DNA of 64,000 nt from Pseudomonas lundensis (GTDB taxonomy: Bacteria > Pseudomonadota > Gammaproteobacteria > Pseudomonadales > Pseudomonadaceae), in the NCBI RefSeq assembly GCF_001042985.1, contig NZ_JYKY01000028.1, forward strand, positions 1 to 64,000, read 5' to 3'. Positions 24,643-34,756 of this stretch are shown one piece after another; the first letter of the stretch is position 1, and each line of letters starts with the position of its first letter. The notes beneath the pieces are model-generated. The model had not been told where the DNA came from, made no database searches, and saw only the letters and a list, made by a program, of their open reading frames with translations. A program made the translations under genes and the position numbers.

Positions 24643-27021
24643 TCACAACGGCACCCGCACACTCAGGATCGTGCCTTCGCCCGGCACACTGTGCACCGAC
24701 AGCGTCCCGCCCATCATCAATACCCGCTCACGCATGCCCACCAGTCCGAAGGATGTCGGCCTGCCGGTGGCGGGAATAAACCCCTGGCCATCATCGCTGA
24801 TGCTCAGGCACAGCGCATGCTCTTCAACACTCAGGGTTAACTCTACGGTTTGCGCCTGAGCATGACGCATCACGTTGGTCAGCGCCTCCTGCAAAATTCG
24901 GAACAGCCCGACTTCCTTGGCTGCACTCAGCGGTGGCAGATGCTCAGGAACCTGCACCAGACACGGAATGTGCGTACGCGCTTCGAAGCGCTGCGCCTGC
25001 CATTCGATGGCCGAACTGATGCCCGCATCCAGAATGGGCGGCCGCAGTGCTGTGGCCACATCGCGCACCAACTGGAACAACTGCGCGATGAGTTTTTTCA
25101 TGCTGTTGAGGCGCTCACGCAGACCGGGGTCCAGATCCGCGTAGGCCAACTCGCACATGGACGTTTCAAGTTTGAGCACGGTCAACATCTGCCCCAGCTC
25201 ATCGTGCACTTCTCGGGCAATGCGCGCCTTTTCTTCTTCGCGCACGCTTTCAAGGTGCGCGGACAGTTCGCGCAGCTGGCCGCGAGAGCTGTCCAGCTCC
25301 AGCTCGATTCGCTTGCTTTCGCTGATGTCCCACACGATGCCGTCCCAGACCACGGTGCCATCTTGCAGGCGGCGGGTGATGGCCTTGATCTCGGCCCAGC
25401 GCTGCTCGCCTTCACGCGTGACAATCCGGCCCTGCCAAGACCAATCGCTGTCACTGTCGAGCGCCTGATCCTGCACGCGGTGGTAATCCGCTTTGTCGTC
25501 CGGGTGCACAAGGCTGCGCAGACCGACTTCACGTTTACGCAACGTCGCGGGCGAGAACCCGGCCAGGCTTTCACTGCCTTCGCTGATGTAGGGGAAGTCC
25601 AACTCGCCCGTGAGCAACGAACGTTCCAGACGAAACACCAGCCCGGGGACGTTGGCCGCAATGCCTTGCAGGCGTGCATCACTTTCTTGCAGCGCGGCCT
25701 GCACGCGGCGGCGCTCGGTGATGTCATTGAGGTACACCACCAGGTATTCCGCCGCCTGAAAGCGCAAAAAACTGAGCGTGACGTCGGCCGGAAAGGTGCT
25801 GCCATCCGCCCGCACGCACTGCGTTTCAAACCGTTGCGCGCCCTCTTCACCGGCCCGCGCACGCTTCCACAACCCCAGCCAGCGGTCCATGCTCAGCCCC
25901 GGTTCGAATTCACTCAATGGCCGCTCCAGCACTGCACCCGGCGCGCACCCGAGCATGTGCTCGGCGGCCAGGTTGGCGTAGCGCACGTGGCTGTCCCAAT
26001 TGACCCACAAAATACCAACCGGGCTGCGATCAATTGAAAACTGAGTCAGGCGCAAGGCTTCGGCACTGGCGGCGCGCTGGGCAATGTCTTCGCGCGCGCG
26101 GAGCAGGGCACGCTCCAGCGAGGTTTGCTGACGCCGCTGCCAGAACACAATCGCCATGCTCGCCAACAGCAAGGCACCGATCAACAGGCTGACATTCTGC
26201 CAAAAACCGGGGGACGGCCCGGCGTGGGGATACTTGGGCTGCAACCAGCGCGCGTGCAATTGCTCCATGTCCCGCGCCGGGATGGCGTGCAAACCGCGCT
26301 CGACGATGCTGGCCAACTCCGGCCAGTCACGCCGGGTCGCCACGCGCAGCAACAGCGGCAAACCAATATCACCCACCACGGTCAACCCGGAGAACTCCGG
26401 TTCAATGGACAAGCGACTGAGCTGCGCTTCATCAATCACGGCGTAAGTGGCTTGCTGGCTCAGCAACAATTGCAGGGCCTGACGCTCCAACGGCACGCCC
26501 TGCACATTCAGGCCCGGATAGCTGGTGCGCAAGAACTCTGCCGTGCTGCCAGGCATGCGCACAGCCACGCGGGTCTGGCTGTCGAGCCGCTCCAGATCGA
26601 CGGAGCCACTGCCGTCGCGCACGCCCACAATCAACTGCGGGACGCGCATGTAAGGGTCGGAAAATTGCCACAACCTCAACCCTGCGGGGGTTTGCAAAAG
26701 GCCCGGCACCAGGTCGATTTCCCCGGCTTGGGCGGCTTTTTCCAGTTGCGTCAGGTCCGGGTAATTGCGCCACCGCAACTCAACGTTAAGTGCCTGCGCC
26801 AGCCATTTCATCAGCTCCACATTGGCCCCGGACAACTGCTGCAAGCGCTGGTCGAAGCGCGCGTAAGGGGCTTGCAACACCAGCCCCACGCGCAATTCCC
26901 GATGTTGCGACAGCCACTGCTGTTGCCCGGCACTCAATTGCGCCGACGGCACAGGCGCTGCATGGCTCATCAAGGGCAGCCAGAACCAGCCGATAACTAA
27001 CAGATAGCAAAAACGTGTCAT
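24643..27021 (-). CDS. agtS: Hybrid-sensor-type histidine kinase with periplasmic binding domain, AgtS-like
   Basis: Membrane sensor kinase of 792 residues. Order: signal peptide, SBP_bac_3 periplasmic ligand domain (about 25-265), one membrane helix (FWQNVSLLIGALLLASMAIVFW), two PAS domains, a HisKA_3 domain with the phospho-acceptor in AREVHDELGQ, and a HATPase domain (DDGQGF). The ATG at 27021 gives a clean signal peptide; TTG 27054 is possible. It is 19 bases upstream of agtR. The binding domain suits an amino-acid-like ligand such as 5-aminovalerate. There is no receiver domain on the kinase itself. Confidence 0.87.
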   Translation of the reverse strand: MTRFCYLLVIGWFWLPLMSHAAPVPSAQLSAGQQQWLSQHRELRVGLVLQAPYARFDQRLQQLSGANVELMKWLAQALNVELRWRNYPDLTQLEKAAQAGEIDLVPGLLQTPAGLRLWQFSDPYMRVPQLIVGVRDGSGSVDLERLDSQTRVAVRMPGSTAEFLRTSYPGLNVQGVPLERQALQLLLSQQATYAVIDEAQLSRLSIEPEFSGLTVVGDIGLPLLLRVATRRDWPELASIVERGLHAIPARDMEQLHARWLQPKYPHAGPSPGFWQNVSLLIGALLLASMAIVFWQRRQQTSLERALLRAREDIAQRAASAEALRLTQFSIDRSPVGILWVNWDSHVRYANLAAEHMLGCAPGAVLERPLSEFEPGLSMDRWLGLWKRARAGEEGAQRFETQCVRADGSTFPADVTLSFLRFQAAEYLVVYLNDITERRRVQAALQESDARLQGIAANVPGLVFRLERSLLTGELDFPYISEGSESLAGFSPATLRKREVGLRSLVHPDDKADYHRVQDQALDSDSDWSWQGRIVTREGEQRWAEIKAITRRLQDGTVVWDGIVWDISESKRIELELDSSRGQLRELSAHLESVREEEKARIAREVHDELGQMLTVLKLETSMCELAYADLDPGLRERLNSMKKLIAQLFQLVRDVATALRPPILDAGISSAIEWQAQRFEARTHIPCLVQVPEHLPPLSAAKEVGLFRILQEALTNVMRHAQAQTVELTLSVEEHALCLSISDDGQGFIPATGRPTSFGLVGMRERVLMMGGTLSVHSVPGEGTILSVRVPL

Positions 27022-27095
27022 CTGAACGCTCACACCCTGACAAATACGGATCAACCCTTTAGGCTGCCGGGATTACTTCTGGCCTGGAAAAAACG

Positions 27096-28094
27096 ATGTC
27101 TTCTTACCGTCTGGCACTGCCAGCCCTGTGCCTGTCGTTGTTATTGCCCCTGGCGTTACCTGTTCAGGCGGACGACCCGGCGCCCGCCGCAGAACCCGCC
27201 CAACCCCAGCCCGTGGTGCGCGAGCCGCTGCCCGAGCGCAGCCAGGAAGACGCGGCCGCGCTGGAGCGACAACTCCCGCCCCATGAGCAGCAACAGCTAC
27301 AGGCCGGGGAAGTCAGCTTTCTCGCCCTCTGGAAGCCCGCCAATAACAGCGACCCCAGCGGGGCGGTGATTATCGTCCCCGGCGCTGGCGAAACCGCCGA
27401 CTGGCCCATCGTTGTCGGCCCGCTGCGCAGCAAGCTGCCCGACGCCCGCTGGGCAAGCCTGAGCCTCAGTTTGCCGGACATGCAAAGCGAAGCCAGTCAG
27501 GCACGCACCGTCGAGCCAGAGAAATTGCCTACACCGCAAGCGCCAGACAGTAGCAGTAAAGACGCCAGCACCACAGCCAAACCTATCGAACAAGCCGCCA
27601 GTGTCGGCACCGAAAACCCGGCACCGGACCTGACACCAGTGGCGTCGCAGGAAGACATGAACAAGGCGGATGCCGAGCGGGTTTTCGCCCGTATCGAGGC
27701 GGGCATTGCCTTCGCGCAGCAACAGAATGTGCGCAGCATTGTGCTGCTGGGGAACGGCACAGGCGCGTACTGGGCAGCACGCTATATCGCCGAGAAACAA
27801 CCGGCGCAAGTGGGCAAACTGATCATGGTCGCCGCGCAGACACCGGCTCAGGCACAGGCGGACTTGAGCCAGATGACACCCAACCTGAAGGTGGCGCTGC
27901 TGGACGTGTTTTACAAAGACAATGCGCTACCGCGCAAAGCCGCCCTGGAACGGCTGCAAGCCAGCAAGCGGGTCAATGGCGGGAATTTCACTCAGGTCGG
28001 GTTGTCCGCGATGCCGGGCAACCGCGATGCCAGTCAAGAACAGTTGTATCGCCGTATTCGCGGTTGGCTCAGCCCGCAGCCTGTGGATAAGTAA
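27096..28094 (+). CDS. DUF3530 family alpha/beta-hydrolase-like protein
   Basis: Secreted or periplasmic protein of unknown function, 332 residues. A signal peptide ends near VQA (about residue 25). A low-complexity linker rich in Ser, Ala and Pro interrupts the middle (about 145-190). The hydrolase elbow reads LLGNGTGAYWA, so the usual GxSxG serine is not at that place. It is divergent from agtS and convergent with the J-domain gene. Confidence 0.8.
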   Translation: MSSYRLALPALCLSLLLPLALPVQADDPAPAAEPAQPQPVVREPLPERSQEDAAALERQLPPHEQQQLQAGEVSFLALWKPANNSDPSGAVIIVPGAGETADWPIVVGPLRSKLPDARWASLSLSLPDMQSEASQARTVEPEKLPTPQAPDSSSKDASTTAKPIEQAASVGTENPAPDLTPVASQEDMNKADAERVFARIEAGIAFAQQQNVRSIVLLGNGTGAYWAARYIAEKQPAQVGKLIMVAAQTPAQAQADLSQMTPNLKVALLDVFYKDNALPRKAALERLQASKRVNGGNFTQVGLSAMPGNRDASQEQLYRRIRGWLSPQPVDK

Positions 28095-28097
28095 CGG

Positions 28098-28862
28098 TCA
28101 AAAACCGCGACGCTGCCGGATTAACGCGTAAGCGTGATGCAGCTCGCGGGTTTTCTCCGTGGCGTCGAGCACCTGAGCCGGACCGGCGCCTGAACCGGCC
28201 ACCTTGTCGGGATGATGACGACTGAGCAAACGTCGGTAAGCCCGTTTGATGTAGGCCGGGTCGCTCTGATGGGTGACACCGAGTAGCGTGAGTGACTCCT
28301 GATAGGTGCCACCACGCGTGGCCAGCGGCTTTTTGTGCGGCTCGTAATCGGCCCCCAGCGCCTGAATCTGTTGCGGGGTCCAGCCCAGCCATTTGCCCCA
28401 CAGCCCTATCAAGGCTCGCTCTTGAGCATCTACACGTCCGTCCGCCACGATCATCCGCCAGCAAGCGCGCAACACGCCTTCGGCCGCATGGGGCTGGGCC
28501 TTGAGCCGCCGCAAATAACCGCGCAACGAGTCGTTGCCAGACTTGCCCCGATTAAACGCAGCAATCGCCCGCTGCTGCGCGGGCGCGCTCATGTCGAGCA
28601 GGCGCATCTCTTGGCGTGCCTGCTCGATGTGCTTATCCACCACGCGCCCGCCGCTTTTGGCCAGACGGCCGAGCAACACAAACAACAGTTCGTCATTGCG
28701 CAGCGCAGCGCGACCGCCCAGGCGTTCGCGCAGATGGGCCCAGCTTTGCAGGTTCAGGCGCCGATCCAGCGCCTGCCCCAACAACGCACCCAACATGGCC
28801 CCCGGAATGCTGGCAATCAAAAACCCGCCTCCGGCTCCGATCAGCGTCCCTGGCCACAGCAT
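28098..28862 (-). CDS. DjlA-like co-chaperone (TerB and J domains)
   Basis: Membrane-anchored DnaK co-chaperone, 254 residues. A glycine-rich hydrophobic N-terminus (about 5-28) is followed by a TerB-like helical domain (about 55-165) and a C-terminal J domain (about 190-254) with the HPDK motif in SRHHPDKVAG. The layout matches E. coli DjlA. It lies 1 base from murU on the same strand and ends 3 bases from the DUF3530 gene. Clients are not known. Confidence 0.86.
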   Translation of the reverse strand: MLWPGTLIGAGGGFLIASIPGAMLGALLGQALDRRLNLQSWAHLRERLGGRAALRNDELLFVLLGRLAKSGGRVVDKHIEQARQEMRLLDMSAPAQQRAIAAFNRGKSGNDSLRGYLRRLKAQPHAAEGVLRACWRMIVADGRVDAQERALIGLWGKWLGWTPQQIQALGADYEPHKKPLATRGGTYQESLTLLGVTHQSDPAYIKRAYRRLLSRHHPDKVAGSGAGPAQVLDATEKTRELHHAYALIRQRRGF

Positions 28863-28863
28863 C

Positions 28864-29535
28864 TTACTGAGCGCCCTTGATCAGGCCTTCGGCCTCAGCC
28901 AAACGCTCGTGTGTGCCTACATCCACCCAATGCCCTTGCAAATGCTCTCCTGTGACATGGCCTGCGGCCATGGCTGTACGTAATAACGGCGCCAGCTTGA
29001 ACGCGCCGGGCTCACACCCGAGGAACAGCGCCGGGCTCAACACGGCAATGCCGCTGTAAGTCAGCGCGGGGCCATCAGGTTGCGCATCCTGAACCTGCGA
29101 TCCCATCAGGCAAAAATCACCCGTGGGGTGATGAGGCGGGTTATCGACCAGCACCAGATGCGCCAGACCGGCGCAAGGTTTGCGCAAAGCAGCAAAATCG
29201 TAGTCGGTCCAGATATCACCGTTCACCACCACGAACGGGTTATCGCCCAACAAGGGCAATGCTTTAAAAATCCCCCCGCCGGTTTCCAGTGGCTCGCCCT
29301 CGGCGGAGTACTGAATGCTCAACCCGAAGCGCGACCCGTCGCCCAGGTAATCTTCAATTTGCTGACCGAGCCAGGCGTGATTGATCACGATCTCGGTAAA
29401 TCCTGCGGCCGCGAGCGCCCGCAGGTGGTACTCGATCAAAGGCACGCCGCCCGCGCGGATCAAGGGCTTGGGCGTATGCAGGGTCAAAGGCCGCAGGCGT
29501 TCACCTTTGCCGGCGGCCAGAATCATCGCCTTCAT
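28864..29535 (-). CDS. murU: N-acetylmuramate alpha-1-phosphate uridylyltransferase
   Basis: Converts MurNAc-1-phosphate to UDP-MurNAc in the Pseudomonas recycling route that bypasses fosfomycin-sensitive de novo synthesis. The 223-residue nucleotidyltransferase opens with MILAAGKGERLRPLT and has VVNGDIWTDYD. Its ATG overlaps the amgK stop by 4 bases, as in other pseudomonads. Confidence 0.93.
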   Translation of the reverse strand: MKAMILAAGKGERLRPLTLHTPKPLIRAGGVPLIEYHLRALAAAGFTEIVINHAWLGQQIEDYLGDGSRFGLSIQYSAEGEPLETGGGIFKALPLLGDNPFVVVNGDIWTDYDFAALRKPCAGLAHLVLVDNPPHHPTGDFCLMGSQVQDAQPDGPALTYSGIAVLSPALFLGCEPGAFKLAPLLRTAMAAGHVTGEHLQGHWVDVGTHERLAEAEGLIKGAQ

Positions 29536-30557
29536 GCCTGAGCCTCGACCGGTTCACGCAGACTGACAAATAGCTCACCCAGCTCTGACAGTTCCGGGCG
29601 GCGGGCCAACACGGCTTCTATATAAGAGAAGAAGCGCGGCACATCGGCCAGATAACGTGGTTTGCCGTCGCGATGGCAAATCCGGGCAAAAATGCCGATC
29701 ACTTTCAAATGCCGCTGCACACCCATCAGGTCACTGGCGCGCAGGAAGTCCTGCAGCACGGGCTGCACCGGGATCGCCAGATGACGCGCATTTTCCCAGT
29801 ACTCGGCCAGCCATTGCAGCACCCGCTCTTCGGGCCAACTGAGGAAGGCATCCTTGAACAGGCACGTGATGTCATAGGTCACCGGCCCGTACACCGCATC
29901 CTGGAAATCCAGCACGCCGGGGTTGGGGATGCTCAGCATCAGGTTGCGCGGCATAAAGTCGCGGTGCACCAGCACTTTGGGCTGCGCCAGCGCGCTGTCG
30001 ATCAGCACATCGCTGACCCGTTGCCACTGCGCCTGATGTTGCGCGTCCAGTTCGATCCCCAGGTGACGGCGGACATACCACTCAGGGAACAATTCCAGTT
30101 CGCGGCGCAGCAACGCCACGTCATAGCTGGGCAACGGGGCGGTCATGGGCAATTGCTGAAAAGCCAGCAAGGCTTCGATGGCATCGTCGAACAGTTCATC
30201 GGCGTTATCGTCATTAATAACGTCAAGAAAGGTTTTATTGCCCAGGTCATTGAGCAAAAGAAACCCTCGATCGAGGTCCTGAGCAAAAATTTCCGGCACA
30301 TTTATCTCGCTGATACGCAGCAATTGGGCGATATCGACGAAGAGTTTGCAGTTTTCCTGGGGCGGCGGCGCGTCCATCACGATAAAACTGCGCCCCTCTC
30401 CTTCCCAGCGAAAATACCGCCGAAAACTTGCGTCACTGCTGGCCGCAGTCAACGTGGCCGGGGGCACGGCGCCCCACCCGTTGTTTAAATACAGGGCTGA
30501 CAATTGCTCATCGAGCCAAATTTTAAGGTGTTGCAAGCGTACATCTTGGTCAGGCAT
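29532..30557 (-). CDS. amgK: N-acetylmuramate/N-acetylglucosamine anomeric kinase
   Basis: Phosphorylates MurNAc (and GlcNAc) at C1, feeding MurU. The 341-residue aminoglycoside-phosphotransferase-type kinase has VLVHRDFMPRNLML as catalytic loop and VLDFQDAVYG as metal-binding DFG-like segment. It is divergent from lptD across 130 bases. A 6-bp hairpin (GACGGC/GCCGTC, 30571-30586) lies in its leader. Confidence 0.93.
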   Translation of the reverse strand: MPDQDVRLQHLKIWLDEQLSALYLNNGWGAVPPATLTAASSDASFRRYFRWEGEGRSFIVMDAPPPQENCKLFVDIAQLLRISEINVPEIFAQDLDRGFLLLNDLGNKTFLDVINDDNADELFDDAIEALLAFQQLPMTAPLPSYDVALLRRELELFPEWYVRRHLGIELDAQHQAQWQRVSDVLIDSALAQPKVLVHRDFMPRNLMLSIPNPGVLDFQDAVYGPVTYDITCLFKDAFLSWPEERVLQWLAEYWENARHLAIPVQPVLQDFLRASDLMGVQRHLKVIGIFARICHRDGKPRYLADVPRFFSYIEAVLARRPELSELGELFVSLREPVEAQA

Positions 30558-30687
30558 TACGTGGGTCTCCGACGGCCCTAGCCGTCAAGCGGGTCATGCT
30601 TTATTATCCAGCATCTTTTCCAGACCATCGAGAGGCGTGCGGCCCCCACCGCGGGCTGATGGCACGCAGGAAGCCCGGACTAATAAG

Positions 30688-33441
30688 ATGGCATTGAAAT
30701 CCCCCGCGTTTCGTAAAAAATTTCCGTTGCTGGTAACCGGCAGTTTGCTGGCCATGCAACCTCTAGCCACGCCTTTCGCTGTTGCCGAGGAGCAGTATGA
30801 CTGTTCCGTGTCGGCTTCGGGCGGCTGGGACTGCGCACCGAAAGCGACCACGGCCCAATTGCCGCCGCGCCCGGTTCACAACGCCAACTCGGTGGGCGCC
30901 AATGGCGAACCCGTCGAGGAGGTCGCCCAGACCCCTTTGGTGACAGAAGCCAAGGGCCGTGGTCTCAAAGCGCGCAGTGCCGACTACAGTCACCTCGACT
31001 GGGTTCCGCGAGACAAGCTGACCCCCGCACAACTGGCCGAGACCGGCCCGTATTGCGCAGGCGCGTATGTCGAGCCGATCCGTCCGGGCATGAACGACCC
31101 GACCAGCAAAAGCGATGCGCCGACCTTTATCGGCGCCAAGGCTTCCCGCTACCAGCAGGAAGAACAGATCGCAACGCTGGCCGGTGACGTTGTCATGCGT
31201 CAGGGCAGCATGCAGATCGAGGCCGACGAAGCCAGCCTGTATCAGGCTGAAAACCGCGGCGAGCTCAATGGCAAAGTCCGCCTGCGCGACAACGGTGCAC
31301 TGATCGTCGGCGACCACGCCGATGTGCAGCTCGACACCGGCGCGGCCAAGGTCGACAACGCTGAATACATCCTGCACAAGTCGCGCATTCGCGGCAGTGC
31401 GCTGTACGCCAAGCGCGGCGATAACGCGATCATCCGCCTCAAGGATGGTACGTACACCACGTGCGAACCGAACAGCAACGCCTGGCAACTCAAGGGCAAC
31501 AACATCACGTTGAACCCGGCCACCGGTTTCGGTACGGCGACCAACGTGACGTTACGGGTCAAAGACATTCCGGTCTTCTACACCCCGTACATCTACTTCC
31601 CGATCGACGATCGCCGTCAGTCCGGTTTCCTGCCGCCGTCGTTCAGCAGCAGCACCGACACCGGCTTTATGCTCGTGACCCCGTACTACTTCAACCTGGC
31701 GCCCAACTACGACGCCACGTTGTACCCGCGCTACATGACCAAACGCGGCTTGTTGATGGAAGGCGAATTCCGCTACCTCACCGAGTCCAGCGAAGGCCAG
31801 TTCGGTGCGGCTTACCTGAACGACAAGGACGACAAGCGCAAAGACCAGACTGACTACAAAGACACCCGCTACATGCTCAACTGGCAGCACAAGGGTGGCC
31901 TGGACTCGCGCGTCCTGACCGAGGTCGACTACACCAAGATCAGCGATCCGTATTACTTCCAGGATCTTGAAACCGAACAGATCGGTATTGAAAGTCAGGA
32001 CTACGTGAACCAGCAGGGTTCGGTGACGTACCGTGGCGACACGTTTAACGCGAAGTTGAATGCGCAGGCCTATCAAATGGCCACCGTGACCCAAATCACC
32101 CCTTACAACAAACTGCCGCAAATCACCTTCAATGGTGCGCTGCCGTATCATCCGGGTGGTGTGAACTTTAACTACAACACCGAACTGGTACGGTTTGATC
32201 GTGACCTTGAAAACGGTGACTTCATCAACGAAGACGGTACTCCAGCTAAAAGACTCGACACCAACGTCACCGGTTTGGCTAGAGCAAACGGTACGCGTCT
32301 GAATCTTGCGCCGAGCATGAGCTTGCCGATGACGGCGAGCTATGGCTATGTCACGCCAAAGCTCAAGTACATGTACACCCAGTACGATCTTGATCTGGAT
32401 GGTACCGGCAAAACCCAAATGACGACTGCGGGGCAGAAATTCAACAGCTCTCAAAACCGCAGCGTGCCAATCGCCAGTATCGACAGCGGGCTGTACTTCG
32501 ATCGCAACACCCAGTGGTTCGGCACCAACTACCGCCAGACCCTGGAGCCGCGTGCGTTCTACCTGTATGTGCCTGAGCGCAATCAGCAAGACATCCCGGT
32601 CTTCGACACAGGCGAAAGCACCTTCAGCTACGGCTCCCTGTGGCGGGACAACCGCTTCTCGGGCAGTGACCGTGTGGGCGACGAGAACAAACTGTCGCTG
32701 GGCCTGACCAGTCGCTGGATTGAAGAAAACGGCTTCGAGCGCCAACGCATCAGCGTGGGCCAGGCCTATTACTTCAAAGATCGCAAAGTGCAAATGCCAG
32801 GTATTGAGGAGAACCGCGACGACTCCACCTCCAAAGTTTCGCCGTATGCACTTGAGTACGCCTACCGTTTCAACCGCGACTGGCGCGCAACCGCTGACTA
32901 CAACTGGGACCCGGAAACCCGCAGCCCACGTTCTGGCAGCGCGATGATGCACTACCAGCCCGAAGACAATCCGAACAAAGTCGTCAACATTGGCTATCGC
33001 TATCGCAATGACCAGGTGCGCTACAACCAGTACACCGGTAAGTGGGAAATCGGCGGCGGTGACTTCGGTAAGAAAGGTGATCCGAACTACATCAAGGACT
33101 ACTACAAGATCCAGCAGCATGACTTCTCGGTTATCTGGCCGATCGTACCGCAGTGGAACGTTATCAGCCGCTGGCAGTACGACTACAACCGTAACCGCAC
33201 GCTCGAAGCCTTCGGTGGTTTCGAATACGACAACTGCTGCTGGAAACTTCGTCTGATCAACCGTTACTGGGTCGACAACGATGAGTACACCCAAGAAGCC
33301 CCGACCAACGAAAAGGGCGACCATGGTCTCTTCCTTCAAATTGTGCTGAAAGGTCTCGGTGGCGTTGTTGGCACCAAAGTAGAGAGCTTCCTCGACAAAG
33401 GCATCCAAGGTTATCGTGAACGTGAAGATCAAGCTTTCTGA
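30688..33441 (+). CDS. lptD: LPS-assembly protein LptD
   Basis: Outer-membrane beta-barrel that inserts lipopolysaccharide at the cell surface with LptE. The 917 residues comprise a signal peptide (about 1-33), an OstA/LptA-like periplasmic domain (about 140-260) and a large C-terminal barrel. Cysteines C39 and C49 near the N-terminus and the CC pair in YDNCCWKLR fit the conserved disulfides. The ATG at 30688 gives the signal peptide; the longer frame from 30346 is antisense to amgK. surA overlaps its end. Confidence 0.94.
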   Translation: MALKSPAFRKKFPLLVTGSLLAMQPLATPFAVAEEQYDCSVSASGGWDCAPKATTAQLPPRPVHNANSVGANGEPVEEVAQTPLVTEAKGRGLKARSADYSHLDWVPRDKLTPAQLAETGPYCAGAYVEPIRPGMNDPTSKSDAPTFIGAKASRYQQEEQIATLAGDVVMRQGSMQIEADEASLYQAENRGELNGKVRLRDNGALIVGDHADVQLDTGAAKVDNAEYILHKSRIRGSALYAKRGDNAIIRLKDGTYTTCEPNSNAWQLKGNNITLNPATGFGTATNVTLRVKDIPVFYTPYIYFPIDDRRQSGFLPPSFSSSTDTGFMLVTPYYFNLAPNYDATLYPRYMTKRGLLMEGEFRYLTESSEGQFGAAYLNDKDDKRKDQTDYKDTRYMLNWQHKGGLDSRVLTEVDYTKISDPYYFQDLETEQIGIESQDYVNQQGSVTYRGDTFNAKLNAQAYQMATVTQITPYNKLPQITFNGALPYHPGGVNFNYNTELVRFDRDLENGDFINEDGTPAKRLDTNVTGLARANGTRLNLAPSMSLPMTASYGYVTPKLKYMYTQYDLDLDGTGKTQMTTAGQKFNSSQNRSVPIASIDSGLYFDRNTQWFGTNYRQTLEPRAFYLYVPERNQQDIPVFDTGESTFSYGSLWRDNRFSGSDRVGDENKLSLGLTSRWIEENGFERQRISVGQAYYFKDRKVQMPGIEENRDDSTSKVSPYALEYAYRFNRDWRATADYNWDPETRSPRSGSAMMHYQPEDNPNKVVNIGYRYRNDQVRYNQYTGKWEIGGGDFGKKGDPNYIKDYYKIQQHDFSVIWPIVPQWNVISRWQYDYNRNRTLEAFGGFEYDNCCWKLRLINRYWVDNDEYTQEAPTNEKGDHGLFLQIVLKGLGGVVGTKVESFLDKGIQGYREREDQAF

Positions 33442-34756
33442 GTGTTTGCGCCCGCTAGTGCTGGGCGCGTTGTTCCTGGGTACCGCGGCTCACGCCGCGG
33501 TTGAACCTCTCGACCAAATCGTGGCCATCGTCGACAACGACGTGATCATGCAGAGCCAACTGGACCAGCGTGTTCATGAAGTTCAGCAAACCATCGCCAA
33601 ACGCGGTCAGGGCGTACCGCCTACCAGCGTGTTGGATCAGCAAGTGCTGGAGCGCCTGATCGTCGAGAACCTGCAATTGCAGCTCGGCGAGCGCATGGGC
33701 ATTCGTATCACCGATGAAGAGCTGAACGATGCCGTGGCCACCATTGCCCAGCGCAATGGCATGACCATCGATCAGTTCCGCAGGGCCCTGGCACACGACG
33801 GTCTGTCTTATGAAGACGCCCGCGAGCAGATTCGCCGCGAAATGACGATCAGCCGTGTGCGCCAGCGTCGTGTGGCCGAGCGCATTCAGGTCACCGATCA
33901 GGAAGTGCAAAACTTCCTGAAATCGGACCTGGGCAAGATGCAGATGTCCGAAGAGTTCCAGTTGGCCAATATCCTGATTCCAACGCCTGAAAGCGCGAAT
34001 TCGCAAGCCATCCAGAACGCCTACAAGCAAGCGGTTGATGTCTACAACCAACTGAAGAAAGGCGCCGACTTCGGCCAGATGGCGATTGCCCGTTCGGGCA
34101 GCGACACTGCTCTGGAAGGTGGCGACATGGGCTGGCGTAAAGCAGCTCAACTGCCACCTCCATTTGACAGCCTGCTCAGCAAAATGCCGGTTGGCGAAAT
34201 CACCGAGCCTATTCGTACACCGGGCGGCTTCATCATCCTTAAGCTCAATGCCAAGCGCGGCGGCCAGTCTGTGGTAGTGGACGAAGTACATGTTCGTCAC
34301 ATCCTGATCAAGCCAAGCGAAATCCGCACTGAAGCGCAGACCGAAGCCCTGATCAACAAAATCCACGACCGCATCGAAGCGGGCGAAGATTTTGCCACCC
34401 TGGCAAAAACCTACTCCGAAGACCCGGGCTCGGCACTTAACGGCGGCGATTTGAATTGGGTCAACCCCAACTCACTGGTTCCCGAGTTCCGTGCTGCCAT
34501 GTCCGACACGCCTCAAGGTGTATTGTCCAAACCGTTCAAGACTCAATACGGCTGGCATGTGCTGGAAGTACTCGGTCGCCGCGCCACGGACAGCACCTCT
34601 CAAGCGCGTGAGCAACAGGCCATGAACGCCTTGCGCAACCGTAAGTACGACGAAGAGCTGCAAAGCTGGTTGCGTCAGATCCGTGACGAAGCCTACGTAG
34701 AGATCAAACTGCCCGGCGCGAACTCGGACGAGAGCGCAAGCCAGGCGGCTCAGTGA
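33416..34756 (+). CDS. surA: Periplasmic chaperone and peptidyl-prolyl isomerase SurA
   Basis: Escorts outer-membrane proteins including LptD. The 446 residues have a signal peptide ending near AAHA (about 27), an N-terminal SurA domain and two parvulin (PPIC) domains, around 185-280 and 295-395. The start is a GTG inside the lptD 3' end (26-base overlap); a second GTG two codons on (33422) is equally possible. Confidence 0.94.
   Translation: MNVKIKLSECLRPLVLGALFLGTAAHAAVEPLDQIVAIVDNDVIMQSQLDQRVHEVQQTIAKRGQGVPPTSVLDQQVLERLIVENLQLQLGERMGIRITDEELNDAVATIAQRNGMTIDQFRRALAHDGLSYEDAREQIRREMTISRVRQRRVAERIQVTDQEVQNFLKSDLGKMQMSEEFQLANILIPTPESANSQAIQNAYKQAVDVYNQLKKGADFGQMAIARSGSDTALEGGDMGWRKAAQLPPPFDSLLSKMPVGEITEPIRTPGGFIILKLNAKRGGQSVVVDEVHVRHILIKPSEIRTEAQTEALINKIHDRIEAGEDFATLAKTYSEDPGSALNGGDLNWVNPNSLVPEFRAAMSDTPQGVLSKPFKTQYGWHVLEVLGRRATDSTSQAREQQAMNALRNRKYDEELQSWLRQIRDEAYVEIKLPGANSDESASQAAQ

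Noticed and set aside
31552..33432. 626-codon open frame on the minus strand opposite lptD
   Set aside because: Antisense shadow of lptD; composition is Val/Phe-rich without motifs or a ribosome-binding site.
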